From assembly GCF_007109225.1 (NCBI RefSeq), contig NZ_VJZK01000003.1, forward strand, positions 62,001-126,000: DNA of 64,000 nt, read 5' to 3'. The stretch comes from Flavobacterium sp. GT3R68. Lineage in GTDB: Bacteria > Bacteroidota > Bacteroidia > Flavobacteriales > Flavobacteriaceae. Both the position numbers and the translations under genes were made by a program. This document shows positions 54,645 through 63,424 of the stretch, in pieces (the first letter of the stretch is position 1; every line of letters starts with the position of its first letter). The notes beneath the pieces are model-generated. The model was given only the letters and a program-made list of their open reading frames with translations, had not been told where the DNA came from and made no database searches.

Positions 54645-56225
54645 ATGAAACACTACGTAGATAATTTTGCTCATGATAGTCTTCCGGATGTAACATTACA
54701 ACCGGATTATATTTTTCCTTCCGCTGAATTTCAACAGCCTGAAATGCTCAATTGTGTCGAAAGATTATTAGATTATCATATTGCAAATGGTCATGGAGAT
54801 ACTAGTTGTTTGCAAACTTTTGATGAGAGTTGGACCTATCAGGATTTATACGAAAAAGCCAATCAGATGGCGCATGTATTGGTGGAAAATTTGGGTTTGA
54901 AATCAGGAAACCGTGTATTAATTCGTTCTGCGAATAATCCGATGATGGTTGCCTGTTGGTACGCTATTTTAAAAGCGGGTGGGATTGTTGTTGCAACGAT
55001 GCCGTTATTGCGATCCAAGGAGTTAACGACAATAATTGATTGTGCCGAAATATCCCATGTTTTGTGTGATGATTCTCTTATTGAAGAAATGAATTTGGTC
55101 AAATCCCCTTTTTTAAAAAGCGTTAGTTTTTATGAGAAGTTGAAAACTTTAATGGCCGGTAAACCGAAAGATTTTACAAATTATCACTCCAAATCAGATA
55201 GTGTGGCGCTTATTGGTTTTACGTCGGGAACGACAGGATTGCCAAAAATGACGGCCCATTATCACAAGGATATTCTCAATATTTGCGAAGCTTTCCCTCA
55301 ATATTCATTACAGCCGACAGCTGAGGATGTTTTTACAGGAAGTCCTCCTTTGGGTTTTACTTTTGGTTTGGGTGGACTGGTTTTGTTTCCGATGTATTTT
55401 GGGGCCTCAACCTTTTTGATAGAAAAACCAACCCCTGATTTATTATTGAAGGCTATTCAGGATTATAAAGTAACAATATGTTTCACGGCTCCAACTGCCT
55501 GGCGAATCATTACGACGAAAGTTAAAGAATACAATGTTTCCAGCTTGCGCAAATGCGTCTCAGCTGGCGAAACTCTTCCGATGAAAGTATGGGAAGATTG
55601 GTATAAAGCCACCGGATTGAAAATTATTGATGGGATTGGTGCCACCGAAATGTTGCATATTTTTATTTCTTCCAACGAAGAAAATATGAGACCGGGCGCT
55701 ACCGGATTGGCAGTAACAGGTTATGAAGCTAAAATCGTTGACAAGAAAGGTAACGAAGTTGCCACAGACGAAGCTGGGAGGTTAGCCGTGCGGGGAATTA
55801 CAGGTTGCAAATACCTGAACAGGGAAGAAAAACAAAAAGAATATGTAGAAAATGGATGGAATCTCACTGGCGATATTTTCAAAAAGGATGAAGATGGGTA
55901 TTTCTGCTTCGTTGCCCGTGGCGATGACATGATTATTTCTTCAGGCTATAATATTGCCGCGATCGAAGTTGAAAGTGTACTGCTAACGCATGACGAAATT
56001 CTCGAATGCGCCGTTATCGGTTTACCCGACGAAGAGCGCGGCATGCTGGTTTGCGCCTATATTGTTTTGAAAGACCATTCTAAAGCACAGGATGAAACCG
56101 CAAAAACGATTAAGGACTGGTTTAAAGAAGTGGCCGCACCTTATAAATATCCAAGAGAAATACGTTTTTTAGAGGCTTTGCCAAAAACAGAAACCGGAAA
56201 AATTCAACGATTCAAATTAAAATAG
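54645..56225 (+). CDS. Aryl-CoA ligase (salicylate/benzoate-CoA ligase-like)
   Basis: A 526-aa AMP-forming ligase: GFTSGTTGLPKMTAHYHKD, PPLGFTFGLGGLVLFP, DGIGATEMLHIF and the terminal PKTETGKIQRFKLK lysine. It resembles benzoate- and 2-aminobenzoate-CoA ligases. In this operon it should activate salicylate (or a related aromatic acid) to its CoA thioester for the hydroxylase 8 bp upstream. The substrate is inferred from context. Confidence 0.88.
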   Translation: MKHYVDNFAHDSLPDVTLQPDYIFPSAEFQQPEMLNCVERLLDYHIANGHGDTSCLQTFDESWTYQDLYEKANQMAHVLVENLGLKSGNRVLIRSANNPMMVACWYAILKAGGIVVATMPLLRSKELTTIIDCAEISHVLCDDSLIEEMNLVKSPFLKSVSFYEKLKTLMAGKPKDFTNYHSKSDSVALIGFTSGTTGLPKMTAHYHKDILNICEAFPQYSLQPTAEDVFTGSPPLGFTFGLGGLVLFPMYFGASTFLIEKPTPDLLLKAIQDYKVTICFTAPTAWRIITTKVKEYNVSSLRKCVSAGETLPMKVWEDWYKATGLKIIDGIGATEMLHIFISSNEENMRPGATGLAVTGYEAKIVDKKGNEVATDEAGRLAVRGITGCKYLNREEKQKEYVENGWNLTGDIFKKDEDGYFCFVARGDDMIISSGYNIAAIEVESVLLTHDEILECAVIGLPDEERGMLVCAYIVLKDHSKAQDETAKTIKDWFKEVAAPYKYPREIRFLEALPKTETGKIQRFKLK

Positions 56226-56227
56226 AA

Positions 56228-56653
56228 ATGAATATACCCTTTATAAAAACAGAAAAAATAAGGTTTCAGCATATTGATTATGCCGGAATCGTTTTCTATC
56301 CCCGATTTTTGGAAATGCTGAACGGATTGGTTGAAGACTGGTTTGCTGAAGCATTGGACCGACCATTTGAAAAAATGCATACAACCCATGGAATTCCGAC
56401 AGTCGATTTAAAAGTACAATTTAAAAAACCGGCACGTTTGGGAGAAATCCTGACCAAAAAGCTGTGGGTGATAAATTTGGGAGGCGCTTCCCTACTTTGC
56501 GGATTCCGTTTTGAAGATTCAGAAGGTAAAACCTGTGTAGAAGGTGAAGTAACTTTGGTAAATGTGGCGTTCAAGGAGAACAGGGACGACATCAAAGCCG
56601 AACCGTTTTCAGAGGAGATGAAAGGGAAAATTACTCCTTTTATAATGCAATAA
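56228..56653 (+). CDS. 4-hydroxybenzoyl-CoA-type thioesterase
   Basis: A 141-aa 4HBT hotdog thioesterase with the catalytic Asp in HIDYAGIVFYPRFLEML. It probably releases gentisate from gentisyl-CoA. It starts two bases after the ligase gene and is therefore cotranscribed. Hydrolysis of gentisyl-CoA is inferred from the pathway order, not from residues. Confidence 0.85.
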   Translation: MNIPFIKTEKIRFQHIDYAGIVFYPRFLEMLNGLVEDWFAEALDRPFEKMHTTHGIPTVDLKVQFKKPARLGEILTKKLWVINLGGASLLCGFRFEDSEGKTCVEGEVTLVNVAFKENRDDIKAEPFSEEMKGKITPFIMQ

Positions 56654-56684
56654 GTGTTACATTTATAATCAAAAAATAAAATAA

Positions 56685-57665
56685 ATGGATTTTTCAAAAT
56701 TCAAAGCCGCCACCGTTCAGACTTCACCTGTTTTTTTAAATGTCGAAAAAACGATTGACAAAGCCATTTCGTTTGTAAAAGAAGCTTCTGCAAATGGCGC
56801 ACAACTGATTGCTTTTCCTGAGGTTTTCGTTGCGGGTTATCCGTATTGGAACTGGATTATGACGCCGGTTCAGGGGAGTAAATGGTATGAAGAATTGTAT
56901 AAAAATTCCGTTACTGTTTCCGATCCGGATATGGAGCGATTGTATCAGGCTGCCAAAGAAAATAATATTCATATTGTAATTGGAATCAACGAAAGAGGAA
57001 CCAGTTATGGTGAAATCTACAATACGAACCTGATAATTGACAATCATGGAACGGTAATCGGGAAACACAGAAAACTGGTTCCGACTTGGGCGGAAAAACT
57101 GACATGGACTTCCGGTGACGGTTCTTCTTTAAAAGTATATGACACCGAAATTGGACCCATCGGAACTTTAGCCTGTGGGGAAAACACCAATACATTGGCC
57201 CGTTTCACCTTACTTTCGCAAGGGGAATTAATTCACATCGCCAATTATATTTCATTGCCGGTTGCTCCACCCGATTATGATATGGCAGAAGCGATTAAAA
57301 TACGTGCAGCGGCCCATTCGTTCGAAGGAAAATTATTTACTATCGTTTCCTGTTCAACGATTTCTCAGGAAATCAAGGACGCTTTACGTGCAGATGTTCC
57401 AAATGTGGATGAATTACTGACCCGTAAAAACTCCGCATTTTCAGGTTTTGTTGGTCCAAATGGCGCCGTTATTGGCGAACCATTGATAGATGATGAAGGA
57501 ATAGCTTACGCTGAAATCGATTTACAAAAATGTATTCAGCCGAAGCAAATGCACGATATTTTAGGACATTACAATCGTTTTGATATTTTTGATTTGAGGG
57601 TAAATATTGCTCCGACTAGAAAAATTACTTTTATTGACAATCACGAAGAGTTTAATAAAAAATAA
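56685..57665 (+). CDS. Nitrilase-family carbon-nitrogen hydrolase
   Basis: A 326-aa nitrilase with the Glu46-Lys130-Cys164 triad (FPEVFVAGYPYWNW, HRKLVPTWAEK, ACGENTNTLARF). The sequence AGYPYWNW and the CGENTN context are close to true nitrilases, which convert R-CN to R-COOH, rather than amidases. Inside an operon for a hydroxylated aromatic acid it suggests entry of an aromatic nitrile such as a 2-hydroxybenzonitrile-type compound (inference). It lies between thioesterase and gentisate dioxygenase genes (31 bp and 3 bp). Confidence 0.88.
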   Translation: MDFSKFKAATVQTSPVFLNVEKTIDKAISFVKEASANGAQLIAFPEVFVAGYPYWNWIMTPVQGSKWYEELYKNSVTVSDPDMERLYQAAKENNIHIVIGINERGTSYGEIYNTNLIIDNHGTVIGKHRKLVPTWAEKLTWTSGDGSSLKVYDTEIGPIGTLACGENTNTLARFTLLSQGELIHIANYISLPVAPPDYDMAEAIKIRAAAHSFEGKLFTIVSCSTISQEIKDALRADVPNVDELLTRKNSAFSGFVGPNGAVIGEPLIDDEGIAYAEIDLQKCIQPKQMHDILGHYNRFDIFDLRVNIAPTRKITFIDNHEEFNKK

Positions 57666-57668
57666 ATT

Positions 57669-58781
57669 ATGGAAGGTAAATACAGCGATGACCAAATTGG
57701 TCGTGCCAGAGTAAAGGATACGCCTGAACTGGAAGCCTACTACAAAGAATTAGAAACATTGGGCGCCGGTGCCTTATGGACTGTTGCCAATGATATAGAA
57801 CCTTGGGAACCCAGAACGTCTTCGATTCCGATGTTGTGGAAATACGATGATCTACGCGAATTGGTGCTGAAATCTTCAGAATTGGTCACTCCGGAACAGG
57901 CAGGCCGACGTGTTGTTTATTTGGTAAATGACAAACGCAAAGATGTTAGTGCTGCTGTGGGTTGGCTATACACCGGAATCCAGGTTACACGCCCGGGCGA
58001 AAGTACTTCCGCTCATCGCCATAGAGCATCAGCTTTGCGTTTTATAATGGAAGGCTCTGGTGGATACACGGTTGTTGACGGGAACAAAATTACCTTTGAA
58101 GTCAATGATTTTGTTATCACTCCAAATTCTGCATGGCATGAACACGGCGTGGCTGCGGATGGGAAAACGTGTATTTGGCAGGACGGTTTGGATATTCCGT
58201 TGGTGAATGCTTTGGAAGCTAATGATTATGCCGTTTATGATGGCAAACAAAGCTTAAATAATCCGGTAAATTATTCTCCGCTAACCTATGGAAGTTCAGG
58301 ATTATTACCGGCTGATAAAGTCTGGGACAAACCCTATTCTCCCCTTTTTAAATACTCCTGGAAAACCGTTTACCCAGCTCTTTTAGAAGCAGCGAAGGTT
58401 AACGATGGTTCTCCTTTTGATGGCATTTTAATGAATTATTCGAATCCGTTAACAGGTGGCGCGGTAATGCAGACTATGGGTGCCTCGATGCAGTTATTAC
58501 GTCCAAGCGAACACACCAAAGCACATAAACATACCGGTTCATTTGTGTATCAATGTGCCAAAGGAAAAGGGTATTCGGTTATAGGCGGAAAACGTTTTGA
58601 TTGGAAAGAAAGAGATATTTTCTGTGTGCCATCGTGGGTAAATCATGAGCATGTCAACCTTTCGGATACTGAAGACGCTTGTTTGTTTTCGTTTAACGAT
58701 CTGCCGACAATTAATGCTTTGGGATTATACCAGGAAAGAGAATACACTGAAAATAATGGTTATCAAATAATTGAAAAATAA
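57669..58781 (+). CDS. Gentisate 1,2-dioxygenase
   Basis: A 370-aa bicupin. The first cupin shows the metal-ligand region STSAHRHRASALRF and IMEGSGGYTVVDG; the second has KAHKHTGSFVYQCAKGKG and PSWVNHEHVN. Gentisate 1,2-dioxygenase uses Fe(II) and O2 to open gentisate to maleylpyruvate. Length and layout fit the family (about 350-380 aa). 1-Hydroxy-2-naphthoate dioxygenase is a close alternative, but the neighbouring hydroxylase favours gentisate. Confidence 0.9.
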   Translation: MEGKYSDDQIGRARVKDTPELEAYYKELETLGAGALWTVANDIEPWEPRTSSIPMLWKYDDLRELVLKSSELVTPEQAGRRVVYLVNDKRKDVSAAVGWLYTGIQVTRPGESTSAHRHRASALRFIMEGSGGYTVVDGNKITFEVNDFVITPNSAWHEHGVAADGKTCIWQDGLDIPLVNALEANDYAVYDGKQSLNNPVNYSPLTYGSSGLLPADKVWDKPYSPLFKYSWKTVYPALLEAAKVNDGSPFDGILMNYSNPLTGGAVMQTMGASMQLLRPSEHTKAHKHTGSFVYQCAKGKGYSVIGGKRFDWKERDIFCVPSWVNHEHVNLSDTEDACLFSFNDLPTINALGLYQEREYTENNGYQIIEK

Positions 58782-58786
58782 AACAA

Positions 58787-59695
58787 ATGAAATTAGCTAC
58801 TTACCAAATCAATCATACTTCACCACGATTAGGATCGGTAGAAGACAATCATGTTATCGACTTTGAAGATATAGGCAAAATAAAAAAAGAAGGAATGCCA
58901 AAAACAATGTTGGATCTCATTGATTTGGGTTTGCCTGAAGTGCAAAGAATTCAAATGATTATTGACAGTCTGAGCGCAGAAGAACGCAGTAATTGTATTT
59001 ATCCATTGTCTAATGTTACATTGCTTGCGCCTATTCCAAAACCTCGAAAAAACATTATTGGAATTGGTCTGAATTATACAGAACATGTGGCCGAAAGCGC
59101 CAGAACATTGGACACTTCGCATGATTTACCACAGGCACCAGTCATTTTTTCTAAGCCACCAACAACGGTAACAGCAACAAATACTGAAATCCTGCACAAT
59201 CCGAAATTGACACAGCAATTGGACTGGGAAGTGGAATTGGCTGTAGTTATTGGTAAAAAAGGAAAATATGTACCTAAGGAAAAAGCTATGGATTACGTTT
59301 TTGGATACACTGTTATTAACGATATTTCTGCAAGAGACTGCCGCCGTTCCGGACAATGGATTGTTTCCAAAGGGCAGGACACTTTTGCACCTATGGGACC
59401 ATTTTTGGTTACCAAAGACGAAATACCGAATCCGCATAATTTAAATTTATCCCTAAAAGTGAATGGTGTTGAAAAACAAAATTCAAACACAAAATTCATG
59501 TTATTCAATATCAACGATCTGATTAATGATTTGAGTACTGTTTTTACATTGGAACCAGGTGATATTATCGCGACCGGAACTCCTGCTGGCGTTGGTGCGG
59601 GTAGAAACCCACAGGAATGGATGTGGGATGGTGACGTGGTGGAAGCTACCGTGGAAGGTATTGGAACGATTGTCAATACGATTAAAGAGATTTAA
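58787..59695 (+). CDS. Fumarylacetoacetate hydrolase-family (maleylpyruvate/fumarylpyruvate hydrolase)
   Basis: A 302-aa FAH-family protein with IGIGLNYTEHVAES, WEVELAVVIGKKGKYV, NDISARDCRRSGQWIVSKGQ and the terminal IIATGTPAGVGAG. It cleaves an acylpyruvate to pyruvate and a C4 acid. Because a maleate isomerase gene follows and no maleylpyruvate isomerase is seen, direct hydrolysis of maleylpyruvate to maleate plus pyruvate is likely here. Confidence 0.88.
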   Translation: MKLATYQINHTSPRLGSVEDNHVIDFEDIGKIKKEGMPKTMLDLIDLGLPEVQRIQMIIDSLSAEERSNCIYPLSNVTLLAPIPKPRKNIIGIGLNYTEHVAESARTLDTSHDLPQAPVIFSKPPTTVTATNTEILHNPKLTQQLDWEVELAVVIGKKGKYVPKEKAMDYVFGYTVINDISARDCRRSGQWIVSKGQDTFAPMGPFLVTKDEIPNPHNLNLSLKVNGVEKQNSNTKFMLFNINDLINDLSTVFTLEPGDIIATGTPAGVGAGRNPQEWMWDGDVVEATVEGIGTIVNTIKEI

Positions 59696-59739
59696 TTTTT
59701 GGCTTTAGCCAAATTGTAAAACAAAAGAATATTTTAAAA

Positions 59740-60489
59740 ATGAAAAAATACAGAATAGGCCAAATAGTTCCATCATCGAATGTTACAATGGAAACGGAGA
59801 TACCGGCTATTTTCCGTTCCAGAGAAAGCATCTTACCGGAACGGTTTACTTTTCATTCCAGTCGCATGCGAATGAAAAAAGTGACCAAAGAAGAACTGGA
59901 AGCGATGGATGCCATGAGTTTAAAATGTGCTCAGGAACTTTCTGATGCTCACGTAGATGTTATGGGGTATGCGTGTCTGGTTGCCATAATGAGCATGGGG
60001 CGCGGATATCATTGTGTTTCGGAAGTGAATTTGCATCAGGAAACAATCGCCAATGACTTTCCTACTCCAATTGTTACCAGTGCCGGTGCCTTAATCAATG
60101 GATTGAAAGTATTGGGGGCTAAAAAAGTAGCAATCATTACTCCTTATATGCGCCCATTAACGGATATGGTTGTTGATTATATTGAACACCAAGGATTTGA
60201 AGTAGTAGATTCTATTGCTTTGGAAATTCCGGATAATTTGGAAGTGGCGGCCCAGGATCCAATGAATTTACTCAAAATATACAAGCGCCTGAATTTAGAA
60301 GGGGTTGATGTTTTAGTAGCTTCTGCCTGTGTACAAATGCCATCGTTGGAAGCCATAGATCTGATTCAAAAGGAAATCGGAATTCCGGTAACTTCTGCTG
60401 CAATTTGTACCACCTACGAAATGATGAAAAAATTAGGTATTGAAGCAAAATCGGATATCGGCGGAGAATTGCTCAGCGGCAAGTATTAA
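59740..60489 (+). CDS. Maleate cis-trans isomerase (Asp/Glu racemase superfamily)
   Basis: A 249-aa protein of the Asp/Glu racemase fold with two active-site cysteines, Cys79 (GYACLVAIMS) and Cys197 (ASACVQMPS), at spacing equal to characterised maleate isomerases. It turns maleate into fumarate for the TCA cycle. PSSNVTMETEIPAI near the start is the family substrate loop. It is 44 bp downstream of the FAH gene and the last gene of the operon, followed by a terminator. Confidence 0.9.
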   Translation: MKKYRIGQIVPSSNVTMETEIPAIFRSRESILPERFTFHSSRMRMKKVTKEELEAMDAMSLKCAQELSDAHVDVMGYACLVAIMSMGRGYHCVSEVNLHQETIANDFPTPIVTSAGALINGLKVLGAKKVAIITPYMRPLTDMVVDYIEHQGFEVVDSIALEIPDNLEVAAQDPMNLLKIYKRLNLEGVDVLVASACVQMPSLEAIDLIQKEIGIPVTSAAICTTYEMMKKLGIEAKSDIGGELLSGKY

Positions 60490-60494
60490 AAATT

Positions 60495-60519
60495 AAAAAG
60501 CTCCAATTGGGAGCTTTTT
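60495..60519 (+). terminator. Terminator of the salicylate/gentisate operon
   Basis: A 10-bp stem (60495-60504 with 60510-60519) followed by T. It also abuts the stop of the convergent T9SS gene, so it may work on both strands. Confidence 0.87.
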
Positions 60520-62454
60520 TTATCTCTTTAATGAAAAATGTGCTTTAAATGTTTTGGAGACATTATTTTCTGTGTATTCAGCAGTAAACCAATAATCAGT
60601 ACTAGGGAGTGGCTGTCCAATAAAAGTTCCATCCCAACCCAGGCCGTCCGGACTTATTTGTTTCAAAAGTTTGCCATACCGGTCAAATATAAATATTTTG
60701 GGATTAGTTAGATTTCGTAAAGTTGTAATGTTCCAATAGTCATGATAATTATCGCCATTGGGCGTAAAGTATGTCGGGTAATCAATAACCCATACATTCT
60801 CTCTAGTTTTTGGTGGTGAACAGCCATTCGCATCATATACAGTTAAAGTGTGTGAACCAAATGAGACATTTTCAAATACATTACTAGTTTGTAATGGACC
60901 ATAATCCAATTGGTATAAGTAGTTTCCCGCATTTGCAGTGGTAACAGTTATAATTTGATTTTCGGAAAAAGCATCCGTAACATCAGTTGTAAAATCTATT
61001 ATTATGGGTTGATTTACAGTTATCTGGTAAACGTACGTGGGTTCCGTGGTACACTGTCCGGGATTAGGAGTAAAAGTATAATCGGTTGTCCCCAAGGTTG
61101 CAGTATCGATCGAAGTCGGATTCCAAATTCCAGTGATAGTATTTGAGCTTGTCGGCAATATTGGTGGATCAGCATTTTGGCATAATGTTGTTGGTATGGT
61201 GAAAGTCGGAGCGACTGTTGGTATAATCGTTACATTCAGGGGTTGGGTGGCAGCGCAGGGAAATAAAGCTGGATTTGGAGTAAAAACGTAGATGCCACTG
61301 GTTGTAATTGCTGGCGGATTCCAAGTCCCGGTAATACCATTTGGAGAGGTATCAGGATTATTTAATATTGGTGCAGCTGTATCAGAGCAAAAGGGAGCAA
61401 TTTCCGGAAAATCAGGGGCAGTAACTGCAACTACAGTTATCGGGTAATTGTATGAGGCTGCTGTGGTACACTGCGCGGGAGTAGGTGTAAAAGTATAATT
61501 GGTTGTTCCCAAAATGGCAGTATTGATAGAACTCCATGTTCCTGTGATTCCATTTGAAGAACTTGTCGGTAATACCGGTGCAGGAGCATTTTGGCATACT
61601 GTTGTTGGTATAGTGGTGGTGAAAGTTGGAGCGACTTTTGGAGTGACCGTTACATTAAGCGTTTGAGGGATAGCGCAAGGAAATAAAGCTGAATTTGGTG
61701 TAAAAACGTAGTTCCCACTGGTTGTAATTGTTGGCGGATTCCAAGTCCCGGTAATATGATTTGGAGAAGCAACTGTATTATCTAATATTGGTGCAGAACC
61801 AGAGCAAAAGGGAGCAATTTCCGGGAAATCAGGAGTGACTGTCATAGCACCGCAAGGGACCGTACATGTTAAAGATTTAGGCGGAATGCAAGGAAAGCCC
61901 ACGACAGATGTTACGGTAAGCGTAACTGACTGACCTGGTGATAGACCAGTTACATCAAAACTCGATGGGTCGGTATTTCCTGTAACGGCTGCTCCTCCTT
62001 GAATAGTATATGAATAATTGTAGGCATTTGTCGGGTGCCCAGTAATACCACCCCAGTCAAAAAATATTGAAGATGCTGAAGTAGTACAAATTATACTAAT
62101 TGCATCACCTGTATCGGCCCTGACGTCAATAAGAATCGCAACTCTAGGACTTTCAGTACAGCCTGCAATTGTCTGACTCACATAATAATTCGTTGTACCC
62201 ACAACAGCAGTATTAGGTGTTGGGGCAACAGGTGAAGCGGTGCCTCCAGTTGCATTCGTTCCATACCAGTTTAAAGTGCCTCCGGCAGAAGGTGTTACTA
62301 CAATTGGAGTCGCAGTCGTATTTTGACATAAATATATAGGAGATGTAACTACTGGTGGATTACAAGGCGCTTTGAAACTCTGTGCATGCAAGTGTAAAAA
62401 AGAGGAAACACTTATAAATGCTGTGATAACCGCGAGCCTTGTAAAGTTTATCAT
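60520..62454 (-). CDS. Secreted Ig-like repeat protein with gliding-motility (T9SS type B) C-terminus
   Basis: A 644-aa secreted protein: signal peptide (to about residue 24), an Ig_7-like domain (PVVTSPIYLCQNTTATP, LNWYGTNATGGTA), then two tandem modules of about 140 residues each starting PDFPEIAPFCS and containing GTWNPP, SGNYVFTPNSALFPCA and TVCQNA, and a gliding-motility-associated C-terminal domain (YFTPNGDNYHDYWNI, IFDRYGKLLKQI) that marks T9SS type B export. It probably is a cell-surface protein; the ligand is unknown. The module duplication is also visible in the DNA (61010-61845). Confidence 0.9.
   Translation of the reverse strand: MINFTRLAVITAFISVSSFLHLHAQSFKAPCNPPVVTSPIYLCQNTTATPIVVTPSAGGTLNWYGTNATGGTASPVAPTPNTAVVGTTNYYVSQTIAGCTESPRVAILIDVRADTGDAISIICTTSASSIFFDWGGITGHPTNAYNYSYTIQGGAAVTGNTDPSSFDVTGLSPGQSVTLTVTSVVGFPCIPPKSLTCTVPCGAMTVTPDFPEIAPFCSGSAPILDNTVASPNHITGTWNPPTITTSGNYVFTPNSALFPCAIPQTLNVTVTPKVAPTFTTTIPTTVCQNAPAPVLPTSSSNGITGTWSSINTAILGTTNYTFTPTPAQCTTAASYNYPITVVAVTAPDFPEIAPFCSDTAAPILNNPDTSPNGITGTWNPPAITTSGIYVFTPNPALFPCAATQPLNVTIIPTVAPTFTIPTTLCQNADPPILPTSSNTITGIWNPTSIDTATLGTTDYTFTPNPGQCTTEPTYVYQITVNQPIIIDFTTDVTDAFSENQIITVTTANAGNYLYQLDYGPLQTSNVFENVSFGSHTLTVYDANGCSPPKTRENVWVIDYPTYFTPNGDNYHDYWNITTLRNLTNPKIFIFDRYGKLLKQISPDGLGWDGTFIGQPLPSTDYWFTAEYTENNVSKTFKAHFSLKR
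61010..61845 (-). repeat. Tandem duplication of about 420 bp inside the T9SS type B gene
   Basis: Copy 1 is about 61427-61845 and copy 2 about 61010-61426 (encoding order on the minus strand). Long stretches match, including the segment encoding PEIAPFCS, but the copies have diverged, so the event is not very recent. Confidence 0.8.
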
Positions 62455-62744
62455 TTCGTTTATATTTATTATTTTAACTTAAAATACACAATTGAAGTAA
62501 TGACATTAAATTTACTAAATTTAACATTCATAAAAAACAGTTATTGTTAAATTTATTAATTAAACAATAATAAACATCTAATTTTTGTTTTAATAGGAAT
62601 TAATTATGAATTTGACTAGAAAAGATAATTTTGTGCAGGATGTCTATTTGCAAATAGATGACAGCTTCCATTTTGAAATTTGCAGTAAATTTTTTTATTG
62701 GGTAAAAATTCTTATATTTAACTGAACAATAAAAACATATAATT

Positions 62745-62861
62745 ATGAACAGTTTCTTCAAAACGCTTATAGCAGGATATGGTGCTAAAAAGATGGGTGG
62801 CGGTTGTATTGGTATGATTATAATATTTATAATCATATATTGGCTTCTGGGACGTTTCTAA
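62745..62861 (+). CDS. 38-aa small membrane protein
   Basis: The peptide begins MNSFFKTLIAGYGAKKMGGG and continues with one hydrophobic helix (CIGMIIIFIIIYWLLG) and the tail RF. An A-rich leader precedes the ATG and a strong terminator starts 4 bp after the stop, which supports a real, very short gene. No family is recognised. The glycine-rich segment before the helix is similar to some small TM proteins of bacteroidetes. It is longer than chance would give with such a clean gene-terminator arrangement, but expression is unproven. Confidence 0.6.
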   Translation: MNSFFKTLIAGYGAKKMGGGCIGMIIIFIIIYWLLGRF

Positions 62862-62864
62862 TAC

Positions 62865-62895
62865 AAAAAAGACTGCTCGTTGAGCAGTCTTTTTT
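62865..62895 (+). terminator. Terminator after the 38-aa gene
   Basis: A 14-bp perfect stem (62865-62878 with 62882-62895), GTT loop, T-rich end. It is likely bidirectional. Confidence 0.9.
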
Positions 62896-62908
62896 ATTTT
62901 GAAGTCCT

Positions 62909-63070
62909 TCAAACTGGCCAATGATATTGCCTCCGTGTGAAAATAGTTATTTCGCCAATTTTATCTGATTTTTGCACATATTCCATTTCTTTCAAAGTCC
63001 TTAACAGCTCATTTTCTTCCGGCGGTATGTAAAGCTTATTATCACATCTGTCTCCTCTCATGAATGCCAT
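62909..63070 (-). CDS. Possible 53-aa protein or remnant
   Basis: An open frame from ATG 63070 to TGA 62909 encodes a charged peptide (starts MAFMRGDRCDNKLYIPPEE, ends FTRRQYHWPV). The amino-acid composition is protein-like rather than low-complexity, but there is no clear ribosome or promoter signal and no recognised family. It could be a short gene or the end of a decayed one. It lies just upstream (minus strand) of the terminator at 62865-62895. Confidence 0.3.
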   Translation of the reverse strand: MAFMRGDRCDNKLYIPPEENELLRTLKEMEYVQKSDKIGEITIFTRRQYHWPV

Positions 63071-63424
63071 TAGCTTGCGTTTTATTCTAGGCTACCAAAA
63101 ACTAATTTTACCGTTTATACTTTCACAATAATGATGTTATTACAAAAGTACCAGTGACAAACAACAAGGCTGTCTCAAAGCGCAATACTTGTAAGAAATA
63201 TTTGCTAAAAAAACTGAACAATTTTTTTGAATTCTTACTATTAATAGATATATTCGTAAAATAATTCCTATATAATATAGCATTCACGTAAAAGGAAATA
63301 GAGTACTTAAGGTATAAATAACGTAAAAAAAAAATACAAAAACATTCTTGGCCAAGAACAGACAGATGCCCTAATTGTCTTAAATCTACTGGGCTATATT
63401 AAATAACTAAAAAAACTTTAAATC
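63071..63424. other. Non-coding stretch before the double-glycine peptide gene
   Basis: No ORF of protein-like composition is seen. A weak promoter for the next gene is possible: TTG at 63375-63377, 17 bp, then TATATTAA (6 of 8 to TANNTTTG) at 63395-63402. A phrase GGCTGTCTCAAAG near 63170 recalls some insertion-sequence ends but has no partner. Confidence 0.4.

Noticed and set aside
62600..62921. Two minus-strand open frames (62600-62836 and 62718-62921) over the 38-aa gene
   Set aside because: They run through the terminator hairpin and antisense to the small gene; their products are low-complexity Ile/Tyr/Thr runs with no family or start signal.
63160..63185. Phrase GGCTGTCTCAAAG like the end of some insertion sequences
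   Set aside because: No matching inverted end, target duplication or transposase fragment is present within the window.
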